From the NCBI RefSeq assembly GCF_000184745.1, contig NC_014931.1:372001-436000 (forward strand): DNA of 64,000 nt. Reading direction: 5' to 3'. Position numbers and translations under genes: made by a program. Positions 42,752 through 55,371 of this stretch are shown piece after piece (position 1 is the first letter of the stretch; the number at the start of each line of letters is the position of its first letter). This DNA comes from Variovorax paradoxus EPS (lineage in GTDB: Bacteria > Pseudomonadota > Gammaproteobacteria > Burkholderiales > Burkholderiaceae_C). Below the pieces are notes generated by a model, which saw only the letters and a program-made list of their open reading frames with translations, searched no databases and was not told the origin of the DNA.

Positions 42752-43782
42752 CGGGTCTTCTTTCTGGTGTTCATGATGTGGTCGATGGTCACGGCCGCGA
42801 GCAGGATCAAGCCCTTGATCACGTCCTGCCAGTAAGGCGACACGTCCAGCAGGATCAGCGAGCTGGTCACCACCGAGAGGAGCGCCAGGCCGAGGACGGC
42901 GCCCAGCACCGTGCCCGAGCCACCCTTGAGGCTGGCGCCGCCGATCACGGCAGCCGCGATCACGTTCAGTTCCATGCCCATGCCGAAGGTCGGCGTGGCG
43001 GCGCCGAAGCGCGCGGTGTAGATCACGCCGGCCAGGCCCGCCGAAGCCGAGCACAGCACCGTGACCCAGAACTTCACACGGCCCACGCGAATGCCCGAAT
43101 AGAGCGCCGCCTTCTCGTTGCTGCCCGTGTAGAACACGCGGCGCAGGAGCGTCGAGCGGCGCAGCACGAAGTCGCTCACCACCACGATCGCCAGGAAGAT
43201 CAGGATGACCGCCGGCACACCGAAGAGCGTGCCTTGGCCGATGAACTTGAACTCCGCCGGCAGCGAGAACAGCGACTGCGGCGTGCCCTGCGTGAGCGCG
43301 AGACACAGCCCCCGCACGATCACCATGAAGGCCAGCGAGGCGATGAAGTGATTGAGGCCGATGCGCGTGACGCAGCCGCCGATCATCGCGCCGATGAGCC
43401 CGCACATGCCGATGGCCACCAGGCTCGCGAGCCACGGGTCCACGCCCATCAGGAAGAGCTTGCCCGTCACCACCATCGCGAAGCACACCACCGAGCCCAC
43501 CGAGAGGTCGATGCCGCCGACGATCAGGAGGATCGTCATGCCCACCACCACGATGCCTTCGATGGAGAAGGACAACAGCATCGCGCGCACGTTGTCCCAG
43601 GTGAGGAAGTAGGGCGATGCGAAGCTCATCGCGATGCAGAGCACCGCAATGATCAGAAGCAGCCCTGCTTCTCGCATGCTCGTGAGTTTGTTGGCGGGTT
43701 TCACGGGGTCGCCTCCTGATTGGCCAGATTGCCCAGAATTCCGAGGAGGAAGGCCCGCATCGAGTTGTGCCGGGTAGTTCAT
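42748..43782 (-). CDS. Sugar/polyol ABC transporter permease (RbsC-type), locus 2
   Basis: 344 residues. A 35-residue polar N-terminal tail comes before the first membrane helix, which is longer than usual. CUT2 signatures are '[14 protein letters not shown]' and 'GMELNVIAAAVIGGASLKGG'. The start overlaps the ATPase stop by four bases (43779-43782), which supports the long N-terminus. It works with the following ATPase and Tat-type binding protein. Confidence 0.9.
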   Translation of the reverse strand: MNYPAQLDAGLPPRNSGQSGQSGGDPVKPANKLTSMREAGLLLIIAVLCIAMSFASPYFLTWDNVRAMLLSFSIEGIVVVGMTILLIVGGIDLSVGSVVCFAMVVTGKLFLMGVDPWLASLVAIGMCGLIGAMIGGCVTRIGLNHFIASLAFMVIVRGLCLALTQGTPQSLFSLPAEFKFIGQGTLFGVPAVILIFLAIVVVSDFVLRRSTLLRRVFYTGSNEKAALYSGIRVGRVKFWVTVLCSASAGLAGVIYTARFGAATPTFGMGMELNVIAAAVIGGASLKGGSGTVLGAVLGLALLSVVTSSLILLDVSPYWQDVIKGLILLAAVTIDHIMNTRKKTR

Positions 43783-45299
43783 GCTGTTTCCTGTTCGCAG
43801 AGTCCGGAAGCCAGCCGCAGCAGGGCTTCTTCCGTCATTTCGTTAGCTTCAAGTTCGCCCGCGACCTGGCCGTCGCGGATCACGAGAGCGCGGTCGCAGA
43901 GGCCGATGATCTCGGGCAGCTCCGACGAGATCACGATCACGCCCACGCCCTGGTTCGCGAGCTCGCGCAGGATGTGGTGGATCTCCGACTTCGCACCCAC
44001 GTCGACGCCGCGCGTGGGCTCGTCCATCAGCAGCACCGAGGGGTTGGTGGCCAAGAGCTTGGCGATGGCCACCTTCTGCTGGTTGCCGCCCGAGAGGCTG
44101 GAGACCTCGATGGCGACGCCGTCGGATTTCAGGTTCAGCTTGGCGCCGAGCGTCTTCGCGAGCTTGTGTTCGGCCGAGCGCTGCAAGAGGCCCCAGGCCG
44201 AGCTCACGCGGCTGAGTGCCATCGACGAGACGTTCTGCGCGATCGGCAGGTCGAGGAACACACCGGCCGCCTTGCGGTCTTCGCTGAGGTAGGCGATGCC
44301 TGCGCGCAGCGCGTCGCTGTACTTGCGGATGGTGAGCGTCTTGCCGTTCAAACGTACTGCGCCGCGCTTGGCGATGCGCAGGCCGCAGATGGTTTCGGCG
44401 AGTTCGCTGCGGCCGGCGCCCATGAGGCCCGCGATGCCGAGGATCTCGCCGCGCTTCAGCGCAAACGAGACGCCGTGCACGCGCTCGCCATCTGCAATGT
44501 CGTTCACTTCGAGCACGGGGCCGGAGGATTCGGCGGTTGGGGACGCGGATTGCTTCGGCGGATAGTAGTTGCCGAGATCGCGCCCGACCATGCGGCGCAC
44601 CAGCTCATCGGGCGTCGATCCGGCCAGCGGTCCGCAGTGCACATTGCGCCCGTCGCGCAGCACGGTGACGCGGTCGCAGTGCGTGAAGATTTCCGCCATG
44701 CGATGGCTGATGTAGATGATGCCGATGCCCTGCGCCTTCAGGTCGTGCAGCACGCGGAACAGCGCCGCCGACTCGTTGTCGGTCAGCGCGGCCGTGGGCT
44801 CGTCCAGGATCAGCACCTTGCAGTCGAGCGTGAGGGCCTTTGCGATCTCCACCAGTTGCTGGCTGGAGATGCTGAGGTCGCCCACCGGCGTGGCGGGGTC
44901 GATGTCCTGCCCCAGCCGGCGCAGCACCTTGGCCGCGCGTTCGTTGAAGCTGGCGTAGTTCATCCACGCCGCTTTGCCGGCGTTGATTTCCGGCATGAAG
45001 ATGTTCTCGGCGACGGTTGCGTCTGCGCACAGCGCGATCTCCTGGTGCACCAGGCCGATGCCCAGGCGCATCGCGTGCGCAGGGCCGTCGATCACGACCT
45101 TCTGGCCGTTCAGCAGGATCTCTCCCTCGTCGGGGCGGTGGATGCCGTCGATGATGTTCATCAACGTCGACTTCCCCGCGCCGTTCTCGCCGCACAGGGC
45201 GTGGATCTCGCCCGCATGCAGCGAGAAGTCCACGCCCGAGAGCGCGCGCGAAGCGCCGAAGCGCTTGCTGATCCCCTTCAGTTCGAGCAAGGCGCTCAC
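43779..45299 (-). CDS. Sugar/polyol ABC transporter ATP-binding protein (RbsA-type), locus 2
   Basis: 506 residues from a GTG start that overlaps the binding-protein stop (GTGA, 45296-45299). It has two nucleotide-binding domains. The first has Walker A '[10 protein letters not shown]' and a weak signature (LSISSQQ). The second has a degenerate P-loop (GLMGAGRSE) and an intact LSGGNQQK. This is the RbsA/MglA pattern. It is similar in plan to the locus 1 ATPase but clearly diverged, so the loci are not a recent duplication. Confidence 0.92.
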   Translation of the reverse strand: MSALLELKGISKRFGASRALSGVDFSLHAGEIHALCGENGAGKSTLMNIIDGIHRPDEGEILLNGQKVVIDGPAHAMRLGIGLVHQEIALCADATVAENIFMPEINAGKAAWMNYASFNERAAKVLRRLGQDIDPATPVGDLSISSQQLVEIAKALTLDCKVLILDEPTAALTDNESAALFRVLHDLKAQGIGIIYISHRMAEIFTHCDRVTVLRDGRNVHCGPLAGSTPDELVRRMVGRDLGNYYPPKQSASPTAESSGPVLEVNDIADGERVHGVSFALKRGEILGIAGLMGAGRSELAETICGLRIAKRGAVRLNGKTLTIRKYSDALRAGIAYLSEDRKAAGVFLDLPIAQNVSSMALSRVSSAWGLLQRSAEHKLAKTLGAKLNLKSDGVAIEVSSLSGGNQQKVAIAKLLATNPSVLLMDEPTRGVDVGAKSEIHHILRELANQGVGVIVISSELPEIIGLCDRALVIRDGQVAGELEANEMTEEALLRLASGLCEQETA

Positions 45300-46342
45300 T
45301 CGCCGATTCCCTTGGTGCCGCGGCGCGCGAGGTACTTGTCCCAGTAGAAGTCGTCGGCGTTGGCCTTGCTCACCACGGCCAGGCCGTTGTCCAGGAAGGG
45401 CACGGCCATCGGGTTCGTGCCGTTGCGCTTGGCGTCGTTCATCGGGTCGATGAGCGAGGGGTTCTTGGCCAGGAACAACATCATCATGCCCATGTAGCCC
45501 TGCATGCCCTGGTTCGGGTTGATGGCGCCGAACACGTCGCCGGACTTGATCATGTCCAGGATCTTGGCGTTGACGTCGCAGCACATCACCTTGATGTTCT
45601 TCTTGGTCTCGACCTTGGCCTGCGCCGCGCCGAGCGCCGAGTTGGCCTCGGGCATGAAGAGCGCGCCCAGGTTCGGGTTGGCTTGCGCAAGACTCAGCAC
45701 GGCTTGGTAGGCCTTGTTCGGGTCCTGGTTGCTGGCGGCGCGGCCGACCAGCTTCATGCCCGTGTGCTTGGTCTTCATGCGGTTCACGAAGGCGGCGATG
45801 CGGCGGTCGTGGTTGTCCTGGCCCGGGTTCTCCAGCACGGCGTATTCGCCCTTGCCGTTGAGCGAGGCGGCAATCGCGTCGGCCGCCTGCGTGCCTTCGC
45901 GGTCGTTGTCCGAGGTGACGAACGAGGTGCGCTTCGAATTCGGCGAATCGGCCGCGAAGGTGACGACCGGGATGCCCATCGCCGCGGCGCGGTTGATCGG
46001 CTCGATGAACGGATCGGGGTTCATCGGGTGCAGCAGGATGCCCGCGGGCTTGCGCGCCAGTTCCTGCTCGAACGACGCGAGCTGCTTGTTCACGTCGTAC
46101 TCCGGGGTGCCGGTGTAGCGCGTCTTCACGCCCAGCGTGCGGCCGAGCTGCTTCATCATTTCGTAGACCGGGAACCAGTACTCCACGCCGGAGACCATCA
46201 CGTTCATCACGTAGACGTCGCTGGCATTGCCGCGCAGGCCGGTGCCTGCAGCAGGGGCAGCTGCTTGCTGTTGCGCGAACGCGCTCGCACCGGCCAGGCC
46301 GATACCGGCGGCGGCTGCGGACTTCAGGAAATTACGCCTCAT
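45296..46342 (-). CDS. Periplasmic sugar/polyol-binding protein with Tat-type signal, locus 2
   Basis: 348 residues. The N-terminus MRRNFLKS carries a twin-arginine motif (RRxFLK), followed by a hydrophobic stretch ending 'ASAFAQ', so export through Tat is likely. The body is a Peripla_BP_4 sugar-binding fold, with 'GVEYWFPVYEMMKQLGRTLG' and 'PVVTFAADSPNSKRTSFV'. The ATG at 46342 has AGGAGA six bases upstream and places the RR motif at the start. It is the first gene of the minus-strand half of polyol locus 2. Confidence 0.88.
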   Translation of the reverse strand: MRRNFLKSAAAAGIGLAGASAFAQQQAAAPAAGTGLRGNASDVYVMNVMVSGVEYWFPVYEMMKQLGRTLGVKTRYTGTPEYDVNKQLASFEQELARKPAGILLHPMNPDPFIEPINRAAAMGIPVVTFAADSPNSKRTSFVTSDNDREGTQAADAIAASLNGKGEYAVLENPGQDNHDRRIAAFVNRMKTKHTGMKLVGRAASNQDPNKAYQAVLSLAQANPNLGALFMPEANSALGAAQAKVETKKNIKVMCCDVNAKILDMIKSGDVFGAINPNQGMQGYMGMMMLFLAKNPSLIDPMNDAKRNGTNPMAVPFLDNGLAVVSKANADDFYWDKYLARRGTKGIGE

Positions 46343-46410
46343 TCTTTGTCTCCTCACGTTGACTGGCAGAGCTTGCGACCTGCTTTTCGGGCAGGTCTTC
46401 GGGACCTCGG

Positions 46411-46522
46411 TGTCACATCAGTTGTTATGACAGGCTAGAATGTAATCCCGGCCCGATTGCCCCGAGTACTAGGGGAAACGCTACTGGCGATGGGCTTTTT
46501 TTCCGCCGAAGCTGTTATGACA
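46411..46522. promoter_or_regulatory. Divergent promoter region with repeated TGTTATGACA operator candidates
   Basis: TGTTATGACA occurs twice in the same direction, at 46423-46432 and 46513-46522, 90 bases apart. The first is also the right half of a larger inverted arrangement (TGTCA at 46411-46415 facing TGACA). The second touches the kinase ATG. This fits binding sites for the GntR/HutC-type regulator at 49829 acting on both divergent transcripts. Confidence 0.55.
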
Positions 46523-48069
46523 TGATGCCAAACATACTGATCGGCGTGGACATGGGCTCGAGCAGCCTGAAAGCCCTGGCCCTCGAAGTCGGAAGCGGCC
46601 GAGCCGTTGCCCTGTCCCGCATGCCTTTGCCGCACGACCGGCTCGCCGGCGGCGGCTGCGAAGTCGGCGCCGCCGCCATTCGCGCCGCGCTCACCCACGT
46701 GCTGCGCGACGTGGCCCACCAGCTCGGGCCGCGCGCCGCAGAGGTTCGCGCCATGGCCTGCACCGGCCACGGCGCCGGCCTCTACGCGCTCGATGCGAAC
46801 AACGAACTGGTCGGCGGCCGCGCCGTCGCATCCACCGACCAGCGCGCCGATGCCCGCGCACGGACATTGGCCAAAAGCCAGGGCGCGCGGCTCTTCGAAG
46901 ACGTGGGCTGCGGCCCCTGGCCCGGCCAGCCGACGGTGATTGCCGCCGAGCTCCTGGGCGCAGATGCCGTGCAGCGCGGCGAACTGCGCCGCTTGCTGTT
47001 CGCCAAGGACTACCTCGGCTTCCTGCTCACCGGCGAAATCGCCACAGACGCCAGCGATGCGAGCACCGCCGGCCTGGTGTCGCTCGCCACCGGCGGCTGG
47101 TCGCAGATCGCCTTCGACGCCTCGGGCCTCACGGACCTGGGCGCGCACAACTTCGGCCCGATCCTGCCGAGCGGCACGGTGCTCGGCAAGCTGCGCGCCT
47201 CCGAGGCTGCGCTGTGCGGCCTGCCTGCAGGCATTCCCGTTGCGATGGGCGCCATCGACCTGCTCGCTTCGATGACCGCCATCTGCGCCGAACGCCGCGG
47301 CCGCGCAGTTCAGGTGTTCGGCACGTGGTGCGTGAACGCCGTCATCGGCCCGGTCATGGAGCCCAAGCCGGCGGTCGCCTCCATCGTGAATTTCGGCCGC
47401 ACGCATGAGCGGCTCTACATGGAGAACAGCCCGTCTTCGATGGCCAACATCGCGTGGCTCGCGGGCGTGCTCGCGCTGCCCGATGCGCGCGCTGTGGTCG
47501 ACCTCGCGATGACCGTGCCGCTCGGCGCCAACGGCCTGCGCTTCGCGCCTTTCATCAATGGCGGCGGTGGCGTGACGGCGGGCTTCGTGGGCATGAAGAG
47601 CCATCACACCCGCGCCGACATGGCACGCGCCGTGGTCGATGCCGTGGCGGCGCTGCATGTGCGCCAGACGGCGCGCCTGGCGGCCGGCGGCCTCGCCGTG
47701 TCCGCATCGACCGTGCTGGGCGGCGGTGCGAGCGATGCACGCCTCGTGCGCCTGCTCGCCTCGTTCCTGGGCCGCCCGGTCGAGCGCTGCGCCGACGACG
47801 AGACCGGCGCGCGCGGCGCGGCGCTTTACGCCGCCATGTCGCAGGGCATGGACGACGCGGCCGAGGGCAGCGCGCTGCTCGCGCCGTGCGACCTCATCGA
47901 ACCCGATGCACGGGACGCACGCGCCCATGCGGATTTCAACGCCGATTTCAACGAACTGATCGACAGCATGTCACCTGTATTCACCCACATCGCGGGCGGT
48001 GCGCAGAGCGCCGCACGGCCGCCCGAAGGCGCTCGCACCGCAGCGCGCAGCGCGGAGGTTTCTCCATGA
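46522..48069 (+). CDS. FGGY-family carbohydrate kinase (erythritol/L-xylulose-kinase-like)
   Basis: 515 residues. The N-terminal phosphate loop is GVDMGSSSLKA. 'FGTWCVNAVIGP', 'FAPFINGGGGVTAGF' and 'VLGGGASDARLVRLLASFLG' follow the LyxK/EryA branch of FGGY kinases. It should phosphorylate a polyol or ketulose at a terminal hydroxyl. Two adjacent ATGs (46522 and 46525) are possible starts. Its stop overlaps the start of the GlpD-like gene (ATGA, 48066-48069), so the kinase product is the likely substrate of that dehydrogenase. It is divergent from the locus 2 importer. Confidence 0.85.
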   Translation: MMPNILIGVDMGSSSLKALALEVGSGRAVALSRMPLPHDRLAGGGCEVGAAAIRAALTHVLRDVAHQLGPRAAEVRAMACTGHGAGLYALDANNELVGGRAVASTDQRADARARTLAKSQGARLFEDVGCGPWPGQPTVIAAELLGADAVQRGELRRLLFAKDYLGFLLTGEIATDASDASTAGLVSLATGGWSQIAFDASGLTDLGAHNFGPILPSGTVLGKLRASEAALCGLPAGIPVAMGAIDLLASMTAICAERRGRAVQVFGTWCVNAVIGPVMEPKPAVASIVNFGRTHERLYMENSPSSMANIAWLAGVLALPDARAVVDLAMTVPLGANGLRFAPFINGGGGVTAGFVGMKSHHTRADMARAVVDAVAALHVRQTARLAAGGLAVSASTVLGGGASDARLVRLLASFLGRPVERCADDETGARGAALYAAMSQGMDDAAEGSALLAPCDLIEPDARDARAHADFNADFNELIDSMSPVFTHIAGGAQSAARPPEGARTAARSAEVSP

Positions 48070-49826
48070 GCGCTTGGCAACTTCCCTTCGTGCGTCCTGC
48101 CTCTTTGGCGGACCGTCATTTTTCGACCGTGATCGTCGGTGCCGGCATCAACGGCGTCGGCGTGTTCCGCGATCTCTCGCTGCAGCGCGTCGATTGCCTG
48201 ATCGTCGACAAGGGCGACTTCGGCGCCGGTGCCAGCAGCGCACCCTCGCGCATGATCCACGGCGGCCTGCGCTACCTGGAGAACGGCAGCTTCTCGCTGG
48301 TGGCCGAGGCCACGCGCGAGCGCAACCTGCTGCTGCGCAACGCGCCGCACCTCGTGCGCCCGCTCAAGACCGTGGTGCCGCTCGCGAACTTCTTCGGCGG
48401 CCTCATGAGCAGCGCGCTCAAGTTCTTCGGCCGCACGCCGCCGCAGCGCACGCGCGGCCTGCTGGCGGTGGCGCTGGGCCTGCGGCTCTACGACATCCTC
48501 GGCCGCCGCCAGCGCGTGATGCCGGGGCACCGCATCAGCCGCGTGCCGACCAACGACCGCGGCCTCTTCCGCGCGGCGATCCGCTGGACCGCGACCTTCT
48601 TCGATGCGTGGATCAGCCATCCCGAATGGCTCATTCTCGAACTCATCGGCGATGCCTGCCGCGACCAGCCGCGCTCGGCCGCCGCCAACTACTGCCGCGT
48701 GATGGGGTGTGCGGGCAACATCCTCACGCTGCGCGACGAACTCACCGGCGCACTCGTGCGCGTGACCGCCGACACCGTGGTGAACGCCACGGGCGCGTGG
48801 CTGGACCGCAGCGCGGCCGTGCTCGGCGGCGCAGGCCCGCGCGTGATGGGCACCAAGGGCTCGCACCTCGTGCTCGACCACCCCGCGCTGCGCGATGCGC
48901 TCGACGGCCGCATGGCGTATTTCGAGGCGGTGGACGGGCGCGTGTGCATCGTCTATCCCTTCCTCGACCGCGTGCTCGTGGGCTCGACCGACATCCCGGT
49001 CGAAGACCCGGACCAGATCGTCACCGAACCCGCCGAGGTCGACTACCTCATCGACGTGCTGCGCGAGGTGTTCCCCAACATGGCCTTCGGGCGTGACCAC
49101 GTGGTCTACACCTATGTCGGCGTGCGGCCGCTCGCGCGCTCCGATGCCGACAAGCCGGGCCAGATCTCGCGCGACCACTCGGTGGTGGTCGATCCGCCGA
49201 GCGCGACGCGCGACATTCCCATCGTTGGCCTCGTCGGCGGCAAGTGGACGACCTTCCGTTCGCTCGCCGAGGAAGCGACCACCGAAGTGCTGCAGCTTCT
49301 GGGGCGCTCGCGCACCGCATCGACCGAGCTGCTGCCCATCGGCGGTGGTGCAGACCTGCCGGCCGATGCGGCCGCGACCGAGCGTTTCATCGAGAAGATG
49401 ACGGCCTCGGGCATGGGCCGCGCGCGCGCACTGACGCTGCTCGCGCGCTACGGCTCGAAGGCACTGCCGCTCGCGCAGCGCCTCGCCGCCTCGGGCGACG
49501 TGCCGTTGCAACACGCACCCGACTACTCGGCCGCCGAGCTCTCGTACCTGTGCCTGGAAACCGGCGTGGTGCATCTCGATGACCTCGTGATCCGCCGCAC
49601 GCTGCTGGCGATTCGCGGCCTCGTCACCGATGCCGCGTTGGCCGAAATCTCGGGCATCGCGGCCGAGGCGCTGGGCTGGGACGCGGCGCGCGCGCACAAG
49701 GAGCTGCGCACCTGCGCGACGGCCCTGCGCGAGCATCACAACGTGCGCCTGCAGGCCGTGGCGCCCGACGTGGAACCTTCTTTCGATGCATCATTGATGG
49801 CCAGCTCCGCCCTCGGCCAGTCCTAA
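48066..49826 (+). CDS. GlpD/EryB-like FAD-dependent polyol-phosphate dehydrogenase
   Basis: 586 residues. The FAD-binding motif 'VIVGAGINGVGVFRDLS' starts near residue 23, followed by 'DFGAGASSAPSRMIHGGLRYLE', a strong glycerol-3-phosphate dehydrogenase signature. A DAO-type C-terminal helical domain fills the last 120 residues. GlpD-type enzymes oxidise polyol phosphates to keto-phosphates and pass electrons to quinone at the inner membrane. Translational coupling to an EryA/LyxK-like kinase makes an erythritol- or pentitol-phosphate substrate more likely than glycerol-3-phosphate, but this is inference. Confidence 0.87.
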   Translation: MSAWQLPFVRPASLADRHFSTVIVGAGINGVGVFRDLSLQRVDCLIVDKGDFGAGASSAPSRMIHGGLRYLENGSFSLVAEATRERNLLLRNAPHLVRPLKTVVPLANFFGGLMSSALKFFGRTPPQRTRGLLAVALGLRLYDILGRRQRVMPGHRISRVPTNDRGLFRAAIRWTATFFDAWISHPEWLILELIGDACRDQPRSAAANYCRVMGCAGNILTLRDELTGALVRVTADTVVNATGAWLDRSAAVLGGAGPRVMGTKGSHLVLDHPALRDALDGRMAYFEAVDGRVCIVYPFLDRVLVGSTDIPVEDPDQIVTEPAEVDYLIDVLREVFPNMAFGRDHVVYTYVGVRPLARSDADKPGQISRDHSVVVDPPSATRDIPIVGLVGGKWTTFRSLAEEATTEVLQLLGRSRTASTELLPIGGGADLPADAAATERFIEKMTASGMGRARALTLLARYGSKALPLAQRLAASGDVPLQHAPDYSAAELSYLCLETGVVHLDDLVIRRTLLAIRGLVTDAALAEISGIAAEALGWDAARAHKELRTCATALREHHNVRLQAVAPDVEPSFDASLMASSALGQS

Positions 49827-49828
49827 AA

Positions 49829-50590
49829 GTGAACAGTCCCAACGACACCCTGTCGACCGTGCTCGACCGCAACTCCGAGTCCCCGCTGTGGGCCCAGTTC
49901 CGCGATGCGATCCGCCTGCAGATCCTGAAGGGCGTGCTGCCCATCGGCGCCAAGCTGCCATCCGAAGCCGAGCTGGGCGACCAGTTCGGCATCTCGCGCA
50001 TCGTGGTGCGCGAGGCCCTGGCCGACCTGGTGCGCAACAACCTCATCTACAAGATCAAGGGCCGCGGCGCTTTTGTGTCGGCGCGGGAGCGCGACGAGGA
50101 TTTCGTCTCCACGGTGCTCGGCTTCTCCGACGAAATGGAGCGCAAGGGCCGCTCGGTGCGCACGCAGATCCTCACGCAGGAACTGCGCGCGCCCACCGAG
50201 CAGGAAGCCGCATCGCTGGGGCTCACCGAGCCCGATGCGCAGGTCGTTGCGCTCAAGCGTCTTCGCAGTGTCGATGGCGAGCTGCGCCTCCTGGTCGAGA
50301 CGGTGGTGCCCGCAGACCTCACGCCGGGGCTGCATCGCACGCGGCTGGACGACCGTTCGCTCTACGACGTGCTGCGTCGCCAGTACGGCCTGCGCCTGGT
50401 GCGCGCCGAGCGCTGGATCGATGCGGTGCTGCCCGATGCCGAAACCTGCAAGCTGCTGGACCTGCCGCACCCCGAGCCGCTGTTGCGCATCGAGTCGATC
50501 GCCTATGGCGCGAACGGCCGGCCGCTGGAGCACTACCGCGCGCTGCACCGCTGCAAGACGAGCCGCCTGCACGTGCAGACGACGACCTGA
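49829..50590 (+). CDS. GntR-family (HutC/UTRA) transcriptional regulator
   Basis: 253 residues from a GTG two bases after the GlpD-like stop. The N-terminal winged helix (about 20-85) has 'KLPSEAELGDQFGISRIVVREALADL'-like features. The C-terminal UTRA effector domain includes 'FSDEMERKGR' and 'YGLRLVRAERWIDAVLP'. It is the third gene of the kinase operon, so it would be autoregulated and is the obvious regulator of locus 2, probably released by a phosphorylated intermediate. The TGTTATGACA repeats upstream of the kinase are its candidate sites. Confidence 0.88.
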   Translation: MNSPNDTLSTVLDRNSESPLWAQFRDAIRLQILKGVLPIGAKLPSEAELGDQFGISRIVVREALADLVRNNLIYKIKGRGAFVSARERDEDFVSTVLGFSDEMERKGRSVRTQILTQELRAPTEQEAASLGLTEPDAQVVALKRLRSVDGELRLLVETVVPADLTPGLHRTRLDDRSLYDVLRRQYGLRLVRAERWIDAVLPDAETCKLLDLPHPEPLLRIESIAYGANGRPLEHYRALHRCKTSRLHVQTTT

Positions 50591-50603
50591 GTTCTCTGCT
50601 CGG

Positions 50604-51497
50604 TCAGGCCTTGGCGGCGTTGCCGCGCGAGGGCCAGAGCACCGAGGCGATCGCGACCATCATCAGCGCGACCGCGACCCAGTCCTGCCAGTGCACGACC
50701 TCGCCGAGCCACACCGCGCCGCTGAACACGCCGAGCACGGGGATGAACATCACGCTCAGGGTCGAAGCCACCGGCGGCAGGCCGCGCGCGAGGTAGAACC
50801 ACGCCGCGTGCGCGAAGCCGAAGATCAGCACCGCGTTGTAGAGGATCGATCCCCAGGTCACCGTGCCCGGCCAGCGCCACGGGCCGCGCTCGAAGAGCAG
50901 CGAGAGCACCGTCATCACGACGGCGGTCATCGCCGTCATCCAGAACGAGAGCGTGAGCGTCGGCAGCCCGATGCGCGTGTGGCGCAGCAGCTGCGTGCCC
51001 AGCGCCCATGTCGCTGCGGCCACCAGCGCGAGTGCGACGTAGCCGGGCCGCCCCGCGAAGTCGGTGAGCTCATGCCACAGCAACAGCCCCACGCCGACGG
51101 CACAGGCTCCCACGCCGATCCAAGAACGCCGCGTGAGCACGGCAGAGAACAGCAGCGCACCGATCACCGCCGAGAACACCGGCATCGTGTACCCCAGGAT
51201 CGCCGCGCGCCCGCCCGACAGCGCCTTCACCGCAAGAATGATGCAGGCGTGCCAGACGAACATGTTGGTCGCGCCCAGCCACACCAGCTCGGGCCAGGCG
51301 CTGCGCGGCACGCGGAACGGCACCTTCATCCACACCAGCGCGATGCCCAGCACGGGCAGGCCCAGCCAGATCGAGATCGCGCGGAAGGCGAGCGGCGGAT
51401 AGTCGGCCACGCCCAGCTTCATCACCGGCCAGTTGAAACCCCAGGCGAGGGTCAGTAGGACGAGCAGGACGAACTGGCGCGGGGTGAAGGAGGGCAT
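50604..51497 (-). CDS. EamA/DMT-family membrane transporter
   Basis: 297 residues with ten predicted membrane segments in two homologous EamA halves. The first half opens with 'LLTLAWGFNWPVMKLG', a typical DMT start. Members export amino acids, metabolites or drugs; the substrate is unknown. It lies 15 bases downstream of the uvrA stop region on the same strand, so read-through from uvrA is possible. It converges with the GntR gene. Confidence 0.85.
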   Translation of the reverse strand: MPSFTPRQFVLLVLLTLAWGFNWPVMKLGVADYPPLAFRAISIWLGLPVLGIALVWMKVPFRVPRSAWPELVWLGATNMFVWHACIILAVKALSGGRAAILGYTMPVFSAVIGALLFSAVLTRRSWIGVGACAVGVGLLLWHELTDFAGRPGYVALALVAAATWALGTQLLRHTRIGLPTLTLSFWMTAMTAVVMTVLSLLFERGPWRWPGTVTWGSILYNAVLIFGFAHAAWFYLARGLPPVASTLSVMFIPVLGVFSGAVWLGEVVHWQDWVAVALMMVAIASVLWPSRGNAAKA

Positions 51498-51512
51498 GAA
51501 CAGGTCTGAGGC

Positions 51513-54629
<3,117 letters not shown>

Positions 54630-54801
54630 GATAGTCCGAGCAGCATTTCATGGCCAATGGACGGCTTCTGGCGCTTTCATGGCTGCTTCGCTGGTCGGCG
54701 CGTTCCAGGAGCCCGGCGGTGGCGCCCCGCCGGCCGGCATCGGGCACAATCCCCGGTTCTCTTTCTCCTCCTCCTTCATCTACTTATCAGGGGCAGTGCA
54801 T

Positions 54802-55371
54802 ATGGCATCGGTCAATAAAGTCATCGTCGTCGGCAATCTGGGGCGCGACCCCGAAATGCGTACCTTCCCGAGCGGCGACCAGGTCGCAAACGTCACAGTG
54901 GCCACCACCGATCGCTGGAAAGACAAGCAAAGCGGCGAAATGCGCGAAGCCACCGAATGGCACCGCATCGTCTTCAACGGCCGCCTGGCCGAAATCGCCG
55001 GCCAGTACCTGCGCAAGGGCTCGCAGGTGTATGTCGAAGGCTCGCTGCGCACGCGCAAGTGGACCGACAAGGACGGCATCGAGAAATACACCACCGAAAT
55101 CCGCGCCGACCAGATGCAGATGCTGGGCAGCCGCCAGGGCCAGGGCGGCCCGTCGGGCGGTCCGGAAGACGACGGCGGGTATTCGCAAGGCGGCGGCGGT
55201 GGTGGCTACTCGCAGGGTGGCAATGGCGGCGGCGGCGGCGGCGGTGGTGGTGGTGGCTACGCTCCCCGCGCTCCGGCTGCGGCACCCCGGGCACCTTCGG
55301 CTGCTCCGCGCCAGGCACCGGCCAAGTCGTCGACGGGCTTCGACGACATGGATGACGACATCCCGTTCTGA
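54802..55371 (+). CDS. ssb: Single-stranded DNA-binding protein
   Basis: 189 residues. An N-terminal OB fold (about 1-110) begins '[20 protein letters not shown]'-like and includes '[23 protein letters not shown]'. A long Gly/Gln/Ser-rich linker has an eleven-glycine run, and the C-terminal tip DDDIPF binds partner proteins. It coats single-stranded DNA during replication and repair. It is transcribed away from uvrA. The ATG at 54802 is the family start; an in-frame extension upstream is not conserved. Confidence 0.97.
   Translation: MASVNKVIVVGNLGRDPEMRTFPSGDQVANVTVATTDRWKDKQSGEMREATEWHRIVFNGRLAEIAGQYLRKGSQVYVEGSLRTRKWTDKDGIEKYTTEIRADQMQMLGSRQGQGGPSGGPEDDGGYSQGGGGGGYSQGGNGGGGGGGGGGGYAPRAPAAAPRAPSAAPRQAPAKSSTGFDDMDDDIPF

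Noticed and set aside
46522..49826. Locus 2 kinase and GlpD-like genes as a plain glycerol operon (glpK-glpD)
   Set aside because: The kinase follows the LyxK/EryA pattern rather than GlpK, no glycerol facilitator is present, and a sugar importer, aldolase and aldo/keto reductase accompany it.
55170..55260. The glycine-run in ssb as a frameshift-prone error or a misassembled repeat
   Set aside because: The frame stays open to the expected DDDIPF end, and Gly-rich linkers of variable length are normal in bacterial SSB proteins.
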